From Haematococcus lacustris (lineage: Eukaryota; Chlorophyta; Chlorophyceae; Chlamydomonadales; Haematococcaceae), in the NCBI GenBank assembly GCA_030144725.1, contig JASKMD010000014.1, forward strand, positions 5,674,253 through 5,738,252: DNA of 64,000 bases. Reading direction: 5' to 3'. Position numbers and translations under genes: made by a program. Numbering within the stretch: the stretch's first letter is position 1; every line of letters begins with the position of its first letter. The notes below the pieces were generated by a model. That model saw only the letters and a program-made list of their open reading frames with translations, did no database searches and had not been told where the DNA came from. This document shows positions 1-11,113 of the stretch, in pieces.

Positions 1-109
1 GCAAGCAGGTGACATCCCCTTTGCACCTCAGCGGCCTGCTGCACCAATCATCACTACTCCTATTGGCCAACACACTTCTCTAAAATTGCTCTTAGTCACT
101 CTCTTGCAG

Positions 110-1959
110 CCCTCACTTCCTGCAGCAACTGTTATGGTGGCTGGCTGCCAATGCTGGGATGACAGTGAGACTCGGTGTACTGCTCTGCAGCGCTCAGAGG
201 CATGCCCTGGTGGCCCAGGCTTACGCCCAGGACTGCCTGCCACTGCTGAGAGACTTGGAGGAGGTGCGGGCCAGTACGCAACCAGTAACCCAACTGTCTA
301 ACAACCTGCATGGATGCTGAACCTGACAGGGCACCCACCAAGCAGGCTCAGCTTGTGGCCGGCTCCACCCCGCAGGTGCTGACCAGCCTGGCCTCTGACA
401 CGCTGCAGCCTGCCTGTGGCCGCCTGCATGACCTCATGCGGCAGAGAGGCCTGCTCCACAGCCTGGCCTTCCTGCAGCGCTGGCTGCACCTGGTGTGGGG
501 GGTGCGGCTGCCAGCGCTGCTGACCCCTCCCACCCAGCCAGTGGACCAGCTGGATCAGCCTGAGCAGCCAAGAGCACAGCAGCCTAATGGTGTCCACCCA
601 ACAGGGCAGCCAGGGCAGCCAGGGATGCAGCTGCCAAGAAATGGCCAGGTCGACTCTCATACACATCCCCATGCTTCTCAGAGGACTGCTGCATCAGCTC
701 GACCACTCTCCTCCCCTTCCTCCTCCTCTTCTTCCTCCTTTTTGTTTGCCACCAATGCCACCGCCATTGCTCCCGCGGCAGTCGCATTGGGTGAGCCTCA
801 ACGCAGCCCCACCCCCTTGCCTGCGGCCCCTCCACCCCTCCCTGCTGGCCCCCCCTCCCTGCCTCCCCCCTCCCCCCACGCATCCAGTCGGCTCTCGCCC
901 CTAGAGCCGGCTGCGCTGCAGGGCAGTGCGCCTCAGGGGCTGCCAAGACCCCTGGAGGACCGCTCCGGCACCCCACCCTCACCTCCCCTGCACATGAGGG
1001 CCAGCACCAGCACCAGCAGCTCCCCCCCAGTGCCACATGTGGAGGACTCACCCTCAGCAGGTCAGGAGTCGGGTCAGGCCCCTGCCAGAGGGCTGCAGGG
1101 GCAGCTTAACACACCATGGCTTGCTCCTCACCTTCCCTGCACCCAGCTGGAGGGCACCACACCCACCTACCCCTCAGTCCCCTCCAGCCCCCCTGACCCT
1201 CAGCTCAGCCCCTCTAACTCCACTCTCACGCCTGCAGCCTCTGCCCCTACCCACCTTCCCCTGCCCTCCTCCCCTCCCCTCCCCTCCAGCTTCAGCAGCG
1301 GGCCCACCCCCCCTGCTGTGATCCCACTGCTGGCCTCAGAGCAGGAGGCCAGCTCAGAGCCCCACTCCTCCTCCCAGCCATTCGACCACCACAGCAGCAG
1401 CTCCAGCAGCGTGACGCTCACCACCTTCATACCTGAGTACCACCAGGTCCTCCAGCAGGCCGTAGGGGCAGCCAGCCTGGCCCTCATGATGCTGGACCCC
1501 ACAGATGCCCTGTCATCCAGCCCCAGTGGCAGCGCCACACCGCCTAGCAGCCATGCGGCAGGCTGGCTGGAGGTGAGGTGTCACGCGCCACCGGCAGCAC
1601 ACTAGCACTGGCTCCACCGCCGCTGCCACCACTACCGGCACCACCACCACCACCACCACCACCACCACCACCACCACCACCACCACCACTGTCACCACCA
1701 CCACCATCACCACCACCTCCACCATGAGCAGCAGTGCTGCCATCAGCTGCCCTGGACCTCCCCTCCTGCTCCAGCTGCTGTGGGGGGGCAGACAGGGGCA
1801 AAGGACACAGCTTGCTGCTGCCCCTGTAGCACCCCCAATGCTGCCACCACCACCGCCCCTGCTGCCGCTGTGGCTGTCACTGTGTCCGCCGCTGCCACTG
1901 CGGCTGCCAACACCTCTACTGATGCCGCTGCGGCTGCATCCACCACCACCACCACCACC

Positions 1960-2016
<57 letters not shown>

Positions 2017-4436
2017 CAGGTCATGCGCAGCTCCCCCTCATCCCCACCCACCCACAGCCCACCCACCTCTGGCGCAGCAGGCAGCAGTGCAACGCAGGCA
2101 GGGGGGCAGGCTGGCAGCAGCAGGACCTTAGCTGGAGCCACAGGGGCAGCTGCCCCCCTCACTACACCTATGACACCCGCAGGGCACAGCATGGATGCTG
2201 CAGGGGGGGTGGCAGGCAGAGCGCATGTAGCTGCGCTGAGCCATGGGCCTGGGCCCGCAGCCACATTAGCCAGGCTGTCAGCGCCAGCAGCAGCAACAGG
2301 GCCCCAGGAGCCTCCCTTGCCCTCCCCCTCCCCCTTTGCAGCAGCCACCAGAGCAACAGCTGGGCAGGATGCGGCGTGTGCCACACAAGAGGCCCGACAG
2401 CAGCAGCAGCAGGAGACGCCAATCCCTGCTGCCATGCTGGTCCCTGCCACACCTCATCCCTTTGGGGTAGCACAAGCTGCTGCCGCTGCTGCCACTGCTG
2501 CCACTGCTGCCACTGCCACTGCTGCTGCTGCTGTGCCAGTGGGCTGTCCAGGGACCACAGCTGCCCCCCACGCGTCCATGGCGGCTGGGGGTGTGGTGCC
2601 CACCATTGACACCATGAGCTGCACTGTGTCTGAAAAGTCCGACCCCAGCTCCAAAAGCCCTTCTGCCGCCCACACCAGCAACAGCAGCAGCAGCTCCCGC
2701 ACCTCCACTGTGGGAAGGCACCAGCACCCCCGGCCCCCCCGCCCCCCCCGACCAGCTGCTGCTACTGCCCCCTCCCCACACCTCCCACCCCCCAACCCCT
2801 CCCCCCCAACCCCCTCCCGAGGCTTCAGGGTGGCCAGTGCAGCGCCCACTGTGTCGTCAGGGTCACAGGCTGGGGGGGGTGAGGGCCTGCGGGGCCTGCT
2901 GCTGGACCGGCTGTCGCTAGCGCTGGATGTGGTGAGCATTGGCCTGGTGTGGTGGCAGACGGCGGAGGCGGCTCGACCCCGGGCGCTGGCGGCCTTGCTG
3001 CTGCTGGAGCTGCCACTGCTGTGTGTCTACATACCGCTGGTGCTTCACTCGGAGGTGAGCCGGTGGCACGGGTGGGAAAGGCTCCCTTCCCTTCCCCTCC
3101 CTGACCCGACCCGACCCGACCCCACATTTATCTCTCCATTCATCTGCACACCTCCAGTTGCATGAACTGTGTGATGTGAGTGACCAGTGGCAAGCTGCTA
3201 AACCTCAGTTCCACACATCAACCTCAGCTGCCTGATATGCTGAGTGTGTACCACTCCATTCCTGGTCAGTGGGTTAGCACAGTGCCAGCCATCACAGTCA
3301 CAGTCGCAACACGAGGAGTCTATACTAGAACCATGGTGCATGAACGGCCATGAGCCCTGATGTTCCGTGTGAGCAGGAATTTATGACTTATGTATGACTT
3401 ACCAGGATTGCACAGCTTGTGGAGTTGCACGCAGGGCATGCTCCACCGTAATGTGCATGTGTCGGTCCTGTCAGGCAGCATGGCGACAAAACAGTTATGG
3501 CTGCATGCCCTGTGTTGCCATGTGGCATGCATGCTTGCATGCATGCAGGTGGTTAGCTCCTGCCGCCACACCTGGGTGGTCTCAGCCCGCATCTGCAGCC
3601 AGCTGGTCCTGCTGGCCCTGGTGCAGTACCAGGTGCAGCAGCTGGGCCTGCTCAGCACCTACGCAACCGCCTATGCCAATGACCAAGCGGCGCAGTACGG
3701 GCAGGTCTGGGCGCCGCTGCCGCCGCAGCTGGTGCAAGTGCAGTTGGAGCAGCTGCTGCCCAGCTTCCTGGTCCGCCTGGTGCAGTCTCGCTCCACCCGG
3801 GCCGGGGCCTTCTTGGTCAAGTGCGTGCGGCGCCCAGTGCAGCTGCAGTACTCCCTGCTGCCCTGCTTAGTGGAGGCAGGGGTGCTGGCCGCCCTGCCCT
3901 GGCTGTGTGCCCAGCCAGCCTCTTCCTGGCACTCAGTCCTGGCTGAGCTGCTGGGCTTGCTAGGTGCTGGCCTGCTGGCAGCGGCGGGGCACGAGCTGCT
4001 GCTGCAGACGCAGCGACGCGGCAGCGCGAGCCTGAGCCTGAGGAGCAGCGGCAGCGGCGGCAGCAGCAGCAGCAGCACTGCCCTGGCCCTGGGTGGACAG
4101 GGCCGTATGCCAGCCAGCAGCACGGTCTCCCCAACCAGTCTCTCCCCCCGCAATTCCCCGCCCTCCAGCCTGATCTCCCAGGTAGGTGGCAGTACCCGAG
4201 TGGCCGCCCTTGCTGCTCGCCCTGTTGAAACGACCAGCAGCAGCAGCAGCAGCCCAGGCAGTGGGCCACATCCTGCAAGCAGCAGCAGCAGCAGCAGCAG
4301 CAGTAGCAATAGCCCACTGCTCATGGGAGAGTTGCCCATCTCCCTGCCAGGGGGGAATATGTCCCCGTCCTCCGCCTCCACCTCTTGTGCTGCAACAGAC
4401 AGCAGACAGCCCTCCAGCTTGGTGTCAAACTCCTAA
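110..4436 (+). CDS. Unrecognised multi-pass membrane protein, 3' part of gene
   Basis: Four exons join in phase: 110-263, 346-1572, 1792-3054 and 3549-4436 (TAA stop). Exon 110 opens one base into a codon, so the true start lies outside the window. Hydrophobic stretches are QQLLWWLAANAGMTVRLGVL in the first exon, LALDVVSIGLVWWQ and ALAALLLLELPLLCVYIPLV at the end of the third, and LVLLALVQYQVQQLGLL, AGVLAALPWL and LLGLLGAGLLAAAG in the last. They are separated by long Pro/Ser/Ala-rich stretches, including a poly-Ala tract from GCT repeats and a Ser-rich C-terminus. This pattern fits a membrane protein with large disordered cytosolic or lumenal loops. I do not recognise the family and infer no function. 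The hydrophobic exons are the firmest part; the low-complexity exon edges are the weakest. Confidence 0.5.
1125..1242 (+). repeat. Exonic segment duplicated downstream (copy 1)
   Basis: About 118 bp from the second exon of the membrane-protein gene recur at 5517-5634 with only a few mismatches. Both copies run from a Leu-Glu-Gly-Thr-Thr-coding stretch to a CTGCAGCC end. Confidence 0.75.
1630..1690 (+). repeat. (CCA)n microsatellite in intron
   Basis: A run of about 18 CCA/CAC units within the proposed intron 1573-1791 of the membrane-protein gene. Slippage here would not alter the coding frame if the intron assignment is right. Confidence 0.8.
1960..2014 (+). repeat. (GCT)n trinucleotide run encoding poly-Ala
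   Basis: About 17 consecutive GCT units read in frame as poly-alanine in the third exon of the membrane-protein gene. Confidence 0.8.
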
Positions 4437-6020
4437 CCAACTCCCGCACACAACAGCAGCAGCAGCGGGAAAGGGGGGCTGGGTCTGCCTGCACTGCTGA
4501 CAGTAGGTCGTTGATGAGCTGCCAGCCACCTCACCAGCTTACCTCACCCCACAGAGTGACCAGAGTGACCAGAGTGTGGCGCCATTCCTCCTGGGCACCG
4601 TTCAGCTTGCATACGGGGAGCGAAAGCTCTGGTGACCAGGATGGAGGCACCAGAGGCAGGTACTCGGAAATTCTCACCTCACCCCACTGACAGCCTGTTG
4701 CTAGCCTTGATGTGGCATTGGCCATGCACTGCTGAGCAGCAGCCAGCTGCAGTGTGCAGCTGCCACAACAGGCCACAGCAGCATTGGGGCCGGCAGCGTG
4801 TACAGCAGGGCCTGGACAAAGTGTGGCTGGGTTGGACCACACCCACCTGGGCTGGGACCACGAACCCCCCTACACCTCTCCCTCCCTACTCCCCAGACAC
4901 CAGGGTTGAGACCACTGGCCCACGGCTGGTGGAGCAGGGCTGACAGGGCTGACAGGTCTGCAGTCTTACACGGTCAGGGTCAGGGTCAGCGTCAGGTTGC
5001 AGGGGATGGGGCAGCAGAGCAGCGTAGGGGTTTGATGCGAGGGGTCAGAGAGGGGTGGGGCCACCAGGATGCGGTGCGGTGCTTCTCCATTGTTCAGCTT
5101 GCGTTGGGAGAGGGCCAGCTGTGAACCCCAAACGCAGTGGCCACACGGACCCTGGCACCAGAGTCAGGTACTCGGAAACGGCAGACTGCTGATATGGCGG
5201 TGATGGCCTTGCATGATTTGACGAGGGTTGGCCTATGCTGGCTGCACTGGGGCCACAAAGCAATGGAAACCCCTGCCTTGGTGAATGATGACGTGCCTTC
5301 TGCTTTCCAGTTGAAAGGTGCTGGCTGCATGGTGCAAGTGGTTCAGCCTCTAGATGGGGCTGCAACGGGGGGTCCCATTGGCAGGATTAATGTTTTGTGA
5401 GCCGGTCGAGGGCTGCCAGCAGCAGCAACAGCAGCAGCAGCGCGCATACCCTAGTGTAGGCCTCAGCATCACTGCTAGCGCCCTCACCATCAGACAGCGC
5501 CGGCTAGCACATAGCTTCTCACCTCCCCGCCACCCAGCTGGAGGGCACCACACCCACCTACCCCTCAGTCCCCTCCAGCCCCCCTGGCCCTCAGCTCAGC
5601 CCCGCCAACTCCACTCTCACGCCTGCAGCCTCCAGGTGCTGGGACAGGCTGAGGAGGGTGGTGGGGCTGGGGTCAGGCAGCCAGCCTGCTTGGTGAATGT
5701 TTGCGCACTGGGCCACATCCACCGCCTGCGCTCGCGCCAAGTTGGGCAGGGGCAACATTCATGCTCCCAATTTGGAGGTCAGCATGGTGGTCAGCATGGA
5801 GGTCAGCATCACTATGACCCACAATGTTTCCTTTCATACACAGACAGCTGCATTGTGTACTGCCATGACTGCATTGTTGACTCGGACATTTCATTCTTGT
5901 CACAAACTGGCGGATCAACATGGGTTGTGTCATGGAGTGACGAACATGTTTTGTGTGATGGTGGGTGGGTGGGTGGGTGGGCAGGGGCTATTGAGGTCTG
6001 CCCGGCTGACTGACTGAGGG
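4437..6020. other. Intergenic stretch after the membrane-protein gene
   Basis: No gene supported. It holds two diverged copies of a unit containing TTCAGCTTGC and CAGGTACTCGGAAA (near 4605-4675 and 5094-5180), short CAG runs near 4455 and 5420, the duplicated exon segment at 5517-5634, and GGGTGGGT repeats near 5965. Confidence 0.5.
5517..5634 (+). repeat. Exonic segment duplicated downstream (copy 2)
   Basis: Near-identical to 1125-1242, but outside any reading frame I can support. It is most likely a local segmental duplication or retrocopy scrap from the upstream exon. Confidence 0.75.
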
Positions 6021-6024
6021 TTAA

Positions 6025-6184
6025 GCGGCTCATGTGCCATGTGCACTGGGTATACTCCACACAGCCCAATAACACCATTTGAGTCTGGTCACTATTGCCC
6101 ACTAGTATGTTCCCGCTAGTGGCTGCTAGTGGGTACTACTGATCAGGCTCTAATGGAGGCCCTAGTGAGGGACAAGGGGGCTGT
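6025..6184 (+). repeat. Dispersed hairpin repeat, copy a
   Basis: Carries the family core: GTGCACTGGGTATACTCC, then CCATTTGAGTC, a CTAGTGG-rich centre, a degenerate right arm, and the right end CCCTAGTGAGGGACAAGGGG. Arms are partly inverted repeats. Intergenic, just downstream of the LINE remnant. Confidence 0.8.
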
Positions 6185-6729
6185 TGAGGTCTGGTTGTTG
6201 AGGTGTGGGATCTGCATGGCCTGGTCCATCATAGATGATGACTATGAGAATCGGCAAACTTTATGTCGCGGATACAAATGATGGTGTGTGATGTTCCAAG
6301 GCCAATGGCTCCTAGCTTGCAGTTATGGCGACAAGTGTATTTTGCAGGCGCTAGCGTCAAGCACAATGTTACGGTAGGAAACTCGGTACTGGTGGTACTC
6401 TTTGCTTGCAGCAGGACAGGGTTCCCAGGTCGTGGTGCTGATAGTTCGGTTAAAGTATTGTGCATAGTAGCAGTGTGCATCGTTTGGTAGAAGCGGTGGT
6501 TCTTATGATGATCACAACAACATCCCATTGCCATAGGTGAAACTGTGCGTTTGCTGGATTTCAGTGAACGGATGTGTTGGCGGTCGCGGCTTTTGTTTTT
6601 CGATGATTTAATATTCGCATGGATGTTATGAACGGTGTGGATGGTGGCTTACACCTCTTTAGCCGTCAGCCGTTAGGTTGCTTGGCCGCCCTCCCCCTCT
6701 AGGGGTTCGGGACTTTCTGTAACGCACTT

Positions 6730-8520
6730 TCAAGCAAGGTGCACAAGCAAAGGTGCACATGGGCTCAACATGAAGTCATGCAAGTTCTCAATACTGTCCT
6801 GGACAGTCATGGCAAACTCCGCCTGCTGCCTGATGAAACCCGTGTCAGTGCACTCAAAGATGAAATGCATGGCGTCATCCATTACCCCCTCCTGTGCATC
6901 TAGTGCATGTGCGATCAATGAACGTTACCCCCTCAAACCGAGCCTTCTCCACCCCCAAACCGTTGTTGCCTAACCTGAACCTAGTCAAGCTCGTGCGAAC
7001 TTCTGTAGAGAGCTGTCTGTTCAGCAGGTGTGGTGCCATGTGCTTGATGCCAATGCCGTCCCCATGCTTGAGCCATGCAGCATACGAGCATCTCTCCCGC
7101 TGCACCGTCTCAGGCAGTCTAGGGTCTCCCTCAAACCCAACCCAACGCCTCCCCCACCTCTCGAGCCACTTGACTTCCATAGCCTTGGTGCCTTGGACCA
7201 TGTCCGGGCTCAAGATAAACTCACCCCCCATCAGCTCTCTGGCGGCCTGCTGGGACTGAGCACTCCAGCTTGCCTGACACCTCCTGCCTAACTCCACATC
7301 TGCCTTGATGACCCTCATTGGCAGGTCGCTGTGGGATAGTTTGGCAGTGTTCCAGAACTTGCACGCAGCCCTAAACCAGTAAAGCTGGAGGGGCAGCTGC
7401 CCCAACTCATGCAACACCACTAGGCCTGACACTGAGCTACGTACCCTGGCAGCAAACCTGAGAAAGCTGAGCATGCGTGTTTGCACTGGGTTGGAGAGTT
7501 GCATACCGTGCCCAAGGAAGGCCGTGCCCCATACCTGGCTGCCATACAACCCTAAGGGGAGCACGAACGCTCTAATGAGGTGACACAGGGCATAAGGATC
7601 ATGCATGACCCCATACTCTCTAGCACGGTTGCATGCTTGGCGCATGGCGAGGAAGATGCCATTTCTCATATGTGTGGCAGCAAAAGCAGGGGTGGCGCTG
7701 GGGTTAAAGTGCATGCCTAAGTACTTGAACTCTCTCACCACAGGCAGGATCTCATGCTTGTACCCAATGCTCGGTGCTGCAGTTTGGGAGTTGCCATTGA
7801 AGACCATCACCTTTGACTTGCCCACATTGACCAGTCGCTGCAGCCCGTGGGACGAGGTGCTCACTAGCATCAAGTCATCAGCATACATGAAGTGGGTGAC
7901 GGGTGTGCCTTGCACCCTCACAGTATCAACAGGACCCAGGAACTCCTTACTGATGTCGTGAACATAGAGAGCAAACAGGAGTGGGCCGATAGGGCAGCCT
8001 TGCTTGACACCTTGGTCCGGAGTCACTGGGGGGGTGCGGTGGGGGCCATCTATCAGCACATAGCTATCGTCCCTATACAGACCCTCCAGGCAGGCAAGCA
8101 AGGGTTGTGGCAGCTTGACCCCAACCCGCAAGTGCTCCCACAGTTGTTGTCGAGGTATGTGGTCATAGGCCTGTTTGAAGTTCATGAAGGAAACGAAAAG
8201 CTTGCGGTACTTGGCATCTACGCTGGCCTTTTGAGCGTGGACAAGATGGCGCAGAATGAGCATGGGTTGCATAGTGCTGCGTCCCGGGATGAACCCAAAC
8301 TGCTCAGCTGGCAGCACTTTGTGTGTCATGCACCAGGCGGTCAACACGTGCCGCAAGACGTTAGCATACAGGCGGTACAACACACTACTCAGCAAACATT
8401 CTGTACTTATTGGGGTCTGTGGGGTCTGTGTCCTTGACGAGGGGGCTGATTCTAGCTACCTTCCAAGGAAGTTGGGGTTGGCGAAGAACTGGCAGAAGTC
8501 CTTGAGTTGCTTGAGCATCA
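6730..8520 (-). pseudogene. Non-LTR retrotransposon (LINE) reverse transcriptase, decayed
   Basis: The minus strand encodes a non-LTR reverse transcriptase with FGFIPGRSTMQPMLILRHL, DQGVKQGCPIGPLLFALYV and the catalytic MYADDLMLVS box, followed by a thumb-like region. Near the end a CTRC...HFIFEC zinc-knuckle-like motif is split by a shift in a G run near 6885. Upstream, WKVARISPLVKDTDPTDPN near 8440 is in a different frame from the main 6875-8395 frame. After the YADD box the sequence jumps from HGLQRLV to NVGKSKVMVF, which suggests an internal deletion relative to typical elements. Several disruptions make this a dead copy. The clade is not determined. A proline- and acidic-repeat reading frame upstream (8535-9200) may be the remains of the first ORF. 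Confidence 0.85.
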
Positions 8521-8534
8521 CTGGGTCCTCGCAG

Positions 8535-9200
8535 TCAAGGGGCAAGGGAGGGCCAGTGGGTGTTGCGGGTGAGAGGGCTGCCAGGCGGGCGCTGCAGCGC
8601 CTTGGGGGGGGTTGCGTGACTGACTTGGGCTCTGACTGGCTCTGGCTCTGACTCCGAGTCAGACTGTGACTCCGGCTCAGATTCACAGTCTGACTCGGAG
8701 TCATAGTTATTGTCACACTCCATGCTGGCAGGCTGGGTAGGGGGGGGCTGGGCAGGGGCACGCGGGGGGAGTGGGGGTAAGGGAGGTGAATTAGGTGCTG
8801 GAGGGGGCTGCACGGCTGGAGGCTGAGTGGCGTTGGGGAAGCCCGCGGTGGGGTAGCCCACCAGACAGATGACGCGGAGTTGGGAATGCACCTCAGCCCG
8901 CAGCTGGAGGTGCGCCCGTAGCTTGCGCTGGTCTTCTTGCACCCGCGCAGCACAGCGCCCCTCCGGGACTTTGATGACCTGCGGACAAGCACAATTGACA
9001 GTTTGACAGGCCACTTTGACAGGCGGGGACACAAACAGTGCTGGGACACAAAGAGTGCGGGGACACACATGGCGGGCGCGGCCTGTCATCTGACGTCTGT
9101 GGTTGCTCCAGCCATCCCGACGCTCCTGTCGTTGCTTGCCTTGAGGGGAACGAGACGCTGCGAACAGGAGCGACGGGCTATTACACATCGCGTAACTCAT
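8535..9200 (-). pseudogene. Pro-rich and Asp/Glu/Ser-rich open frame upstream of the LINE RT
   Basis: An open minus-strand frame with a basic N-terminal half, a Pro-rich middle and an acidic Ser/Glu/Asp repeat (CESEPESQSDSESEPEP). It precedes the reverse transcriptase fragment on the same strand. No known domain is visible. The position suggests the 5' coding part of the same element, but this is inference. Confidence 0.35.
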
Positions 9201-9204
9201 GGAG

Positions 9205-9440
9205 CTTACAGTCGGCTAGGGACGCGAATTCTGTTTCTTTGGCGGGCCCTTCTTTTCCTTGACGCCGCCCTTCCGCTTCTTCTTAGCCAGAGCGCGATGT
9301 GAGCTGTCGCTTGATTGTCGCTTTGTTAATCGACTGTGTGATGCATTGATGCTGTGTGATGCTGGAATCAATCACCATAACAGATATTTTTTTCAGAATG
9401 CTCCAAGCAGCCCTCCACTTCCATTGCAACTGCTTGAGAC
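9205..9440 (-). repeat. Dispersed element 5' region, copy 1
   Basis: On the minus strand this matches 31470-31620: a shared GATTGTCGCTTTGTT block, GCGATGTGAGCTG, and a short Lys/Arg-rich opening (LAKKKRKGG here, MAKKRRK there). It may be the promoter/5' region of the adjacent LINE or of a related element. In this copy the ATG position reads CTG. Confidence 0.6.
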
Positions 9441-10587
9441 ACACACTTGCAACACTAGAAGGCAGCCCCGGAGCTGGAGTCTGACAGCTTGGCAATTGCA
9501 AGCCTTCAGCCTAATACCATGGCATTCAGTACCATGGCATACAACAACCAGCCTTTACACAACGCCATGCCAGGTCCATGCCAGTGGAACATAACCTGCC
9601 CTGGTCCCTGTCCATTGTGGGTGACTAGCTGGTCAAGGACGTGGTCAAGGAAGCAGCGAGGATGACCACATGCATGACGGTATACTTTTCTCTACCTAGT
9701 GTACTTTTCTCTACTTTTGCGGGCTTGCAAGCCTTCAGCCGAATACCATTCAGGCATTCAGTTGTGAGCATCTGCTTAGAGGCCCCCATCCCCCAACATC
9801 AACTGTGCAACTCGGCAGCACAACACCTCACAGATGAGTTTGCAACGTGTGCCGTAACTGCCCCATGGCCCCACAGGAGCATGCATGTCAGGCATTGGTG
9901 TGAGGGGAGGCAGCAAGGGGGTGGTGCTGGGACAGGGGGCTGGCAGCCTGAGTGTAGGGGAGTGCTTTGGTGGGGCAGCAGGGCGGGGCCTGGTCAAGGC
10001 TGGCCTGGGCTGTGGAGAGTGTGGGGCAGGCTGAGGTTGAGGCCATCCAGGATGCAGTGGGAAGGCACTGTGGGTGAGCAGTGCGTGTGGGGGGGGGGTG
10101 AGTGCACCAAGCAGTTCTACCCCGACACCTGGGTCACCTGAGGCAGGTGTGTCCGGGCTGTGTGGCTGACCCCTCCCCTGCCTGGCAACGCTCCTCCCTG
10201 GCGGCCTGCCAGCCTGTCTGCCTGCCTGCCCCCTGCCAGTGCCCTCATAGTCTCTACCCTGCGGGTCTGGCCTCCACCAGGCTGCCTGCATCCAGGGACC
10301 TGCCTCAGACCCACTGCTCGCTGCTGCACCCACCAGCCTGCCTGCCGGCTGGCCGCCTGCCGCCACCTCTGCCCCACCAGCACCTCCTGGACGCCTGCTA
10401 CTGCAAGCCAGCCTGTGCCCTGCTGGCCTGACTGGGTCTGGCATGTCAGGCATTGTGTGGGGTGTTAGTGTCATGCAAAATCTTAGTGCATATGGGGGTT
10501 AGAAACAAAGGGAAAGATGCCAAGGGTGAAGAGGGCCAAGGCCAGCACACAACGTGAGACCTGGGCTGCTCAAGTCAGGGGCTGGCA
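9441..10587. other. Intergenic stretch, no gene supported
   Basis: Contains a short direct repeat (GCAAGCCTTCAGCC near 9499 and 9728) and GC-rich low-complexity DNA from about 9880 to 10480. Open frames here are compositional. Confidence 0.4.
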
Positions 10588-10760
10588 GTCCCCTTGTCCC
10601 TCACTAGGGCCTCCATTAGAGCTGGATCAGTAGTACCCACTAGCAGCCACTAGCGGGAATATACTAGTGGGCAATAGTGACCCGACTCAAATGGTGTTAT
10701 TGGGCTGTGTGGAGTATACCCAGTGCACATGGCACATGAGCGTCTACCACCTACACTATT
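10588..10760 (-). repeat. Dispersed hairpin repeat, copy b
   Basis: Full-length copy in reverse orientation, running from CCCCTTGTCCCTCACTAGGG to the end near CTACACTATTGCCTGACC. Closest in sequence to copy a (both contain GCTGCTAGTGGGTACTACTGATC in reverse or forward sense). Confidence 0.8.
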
Positions 10761-11113
10761 GCCTGACCTCGAGGGCTCTTGTGGGGGGGCTGACCTCGAG
10801 GGCTCAGGGGCTAGTAGCCAAAGCGAGGGCAGGCCTCTGCCGCCCGGTGGCTGCAGCTGGGTGGCATCACCCGGGCACCTGAACTGTGTGATGCAGCCCT
10901 GAGTGCCCCTTCGGCTGCTGCTGCCCCCCCCTGCTGCTGCTGGAGCCCTCCCTCAGACCCAGCCCCCCAACAGGCAGCCCCTGCCCCTACTCCTACTCCA
11001 GACCCTTTCTCCCAACCAACAGCAGCCTGCTGTGGTGGGGGCTGTGGGTCAGGCTGGGTGAGAGTGGGTTGAGAGGGGGTCACCCCCTGGGCCCCTGCGG
11101 CGCCTCTGTCATC

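Noticed and set aside
3817..4317. Cys-rich minus-strand open frame
   Set aside because: Poly-Cys comes from reading a CAG/AGC repeat in another frame; the plus-strand exon is better supported.
9776..10474. 232-residue minus-strand frame
   Set aside because: Low-complexity Gly/Ala/Pro/Arg composition with no domain, splice context or neighbour support.
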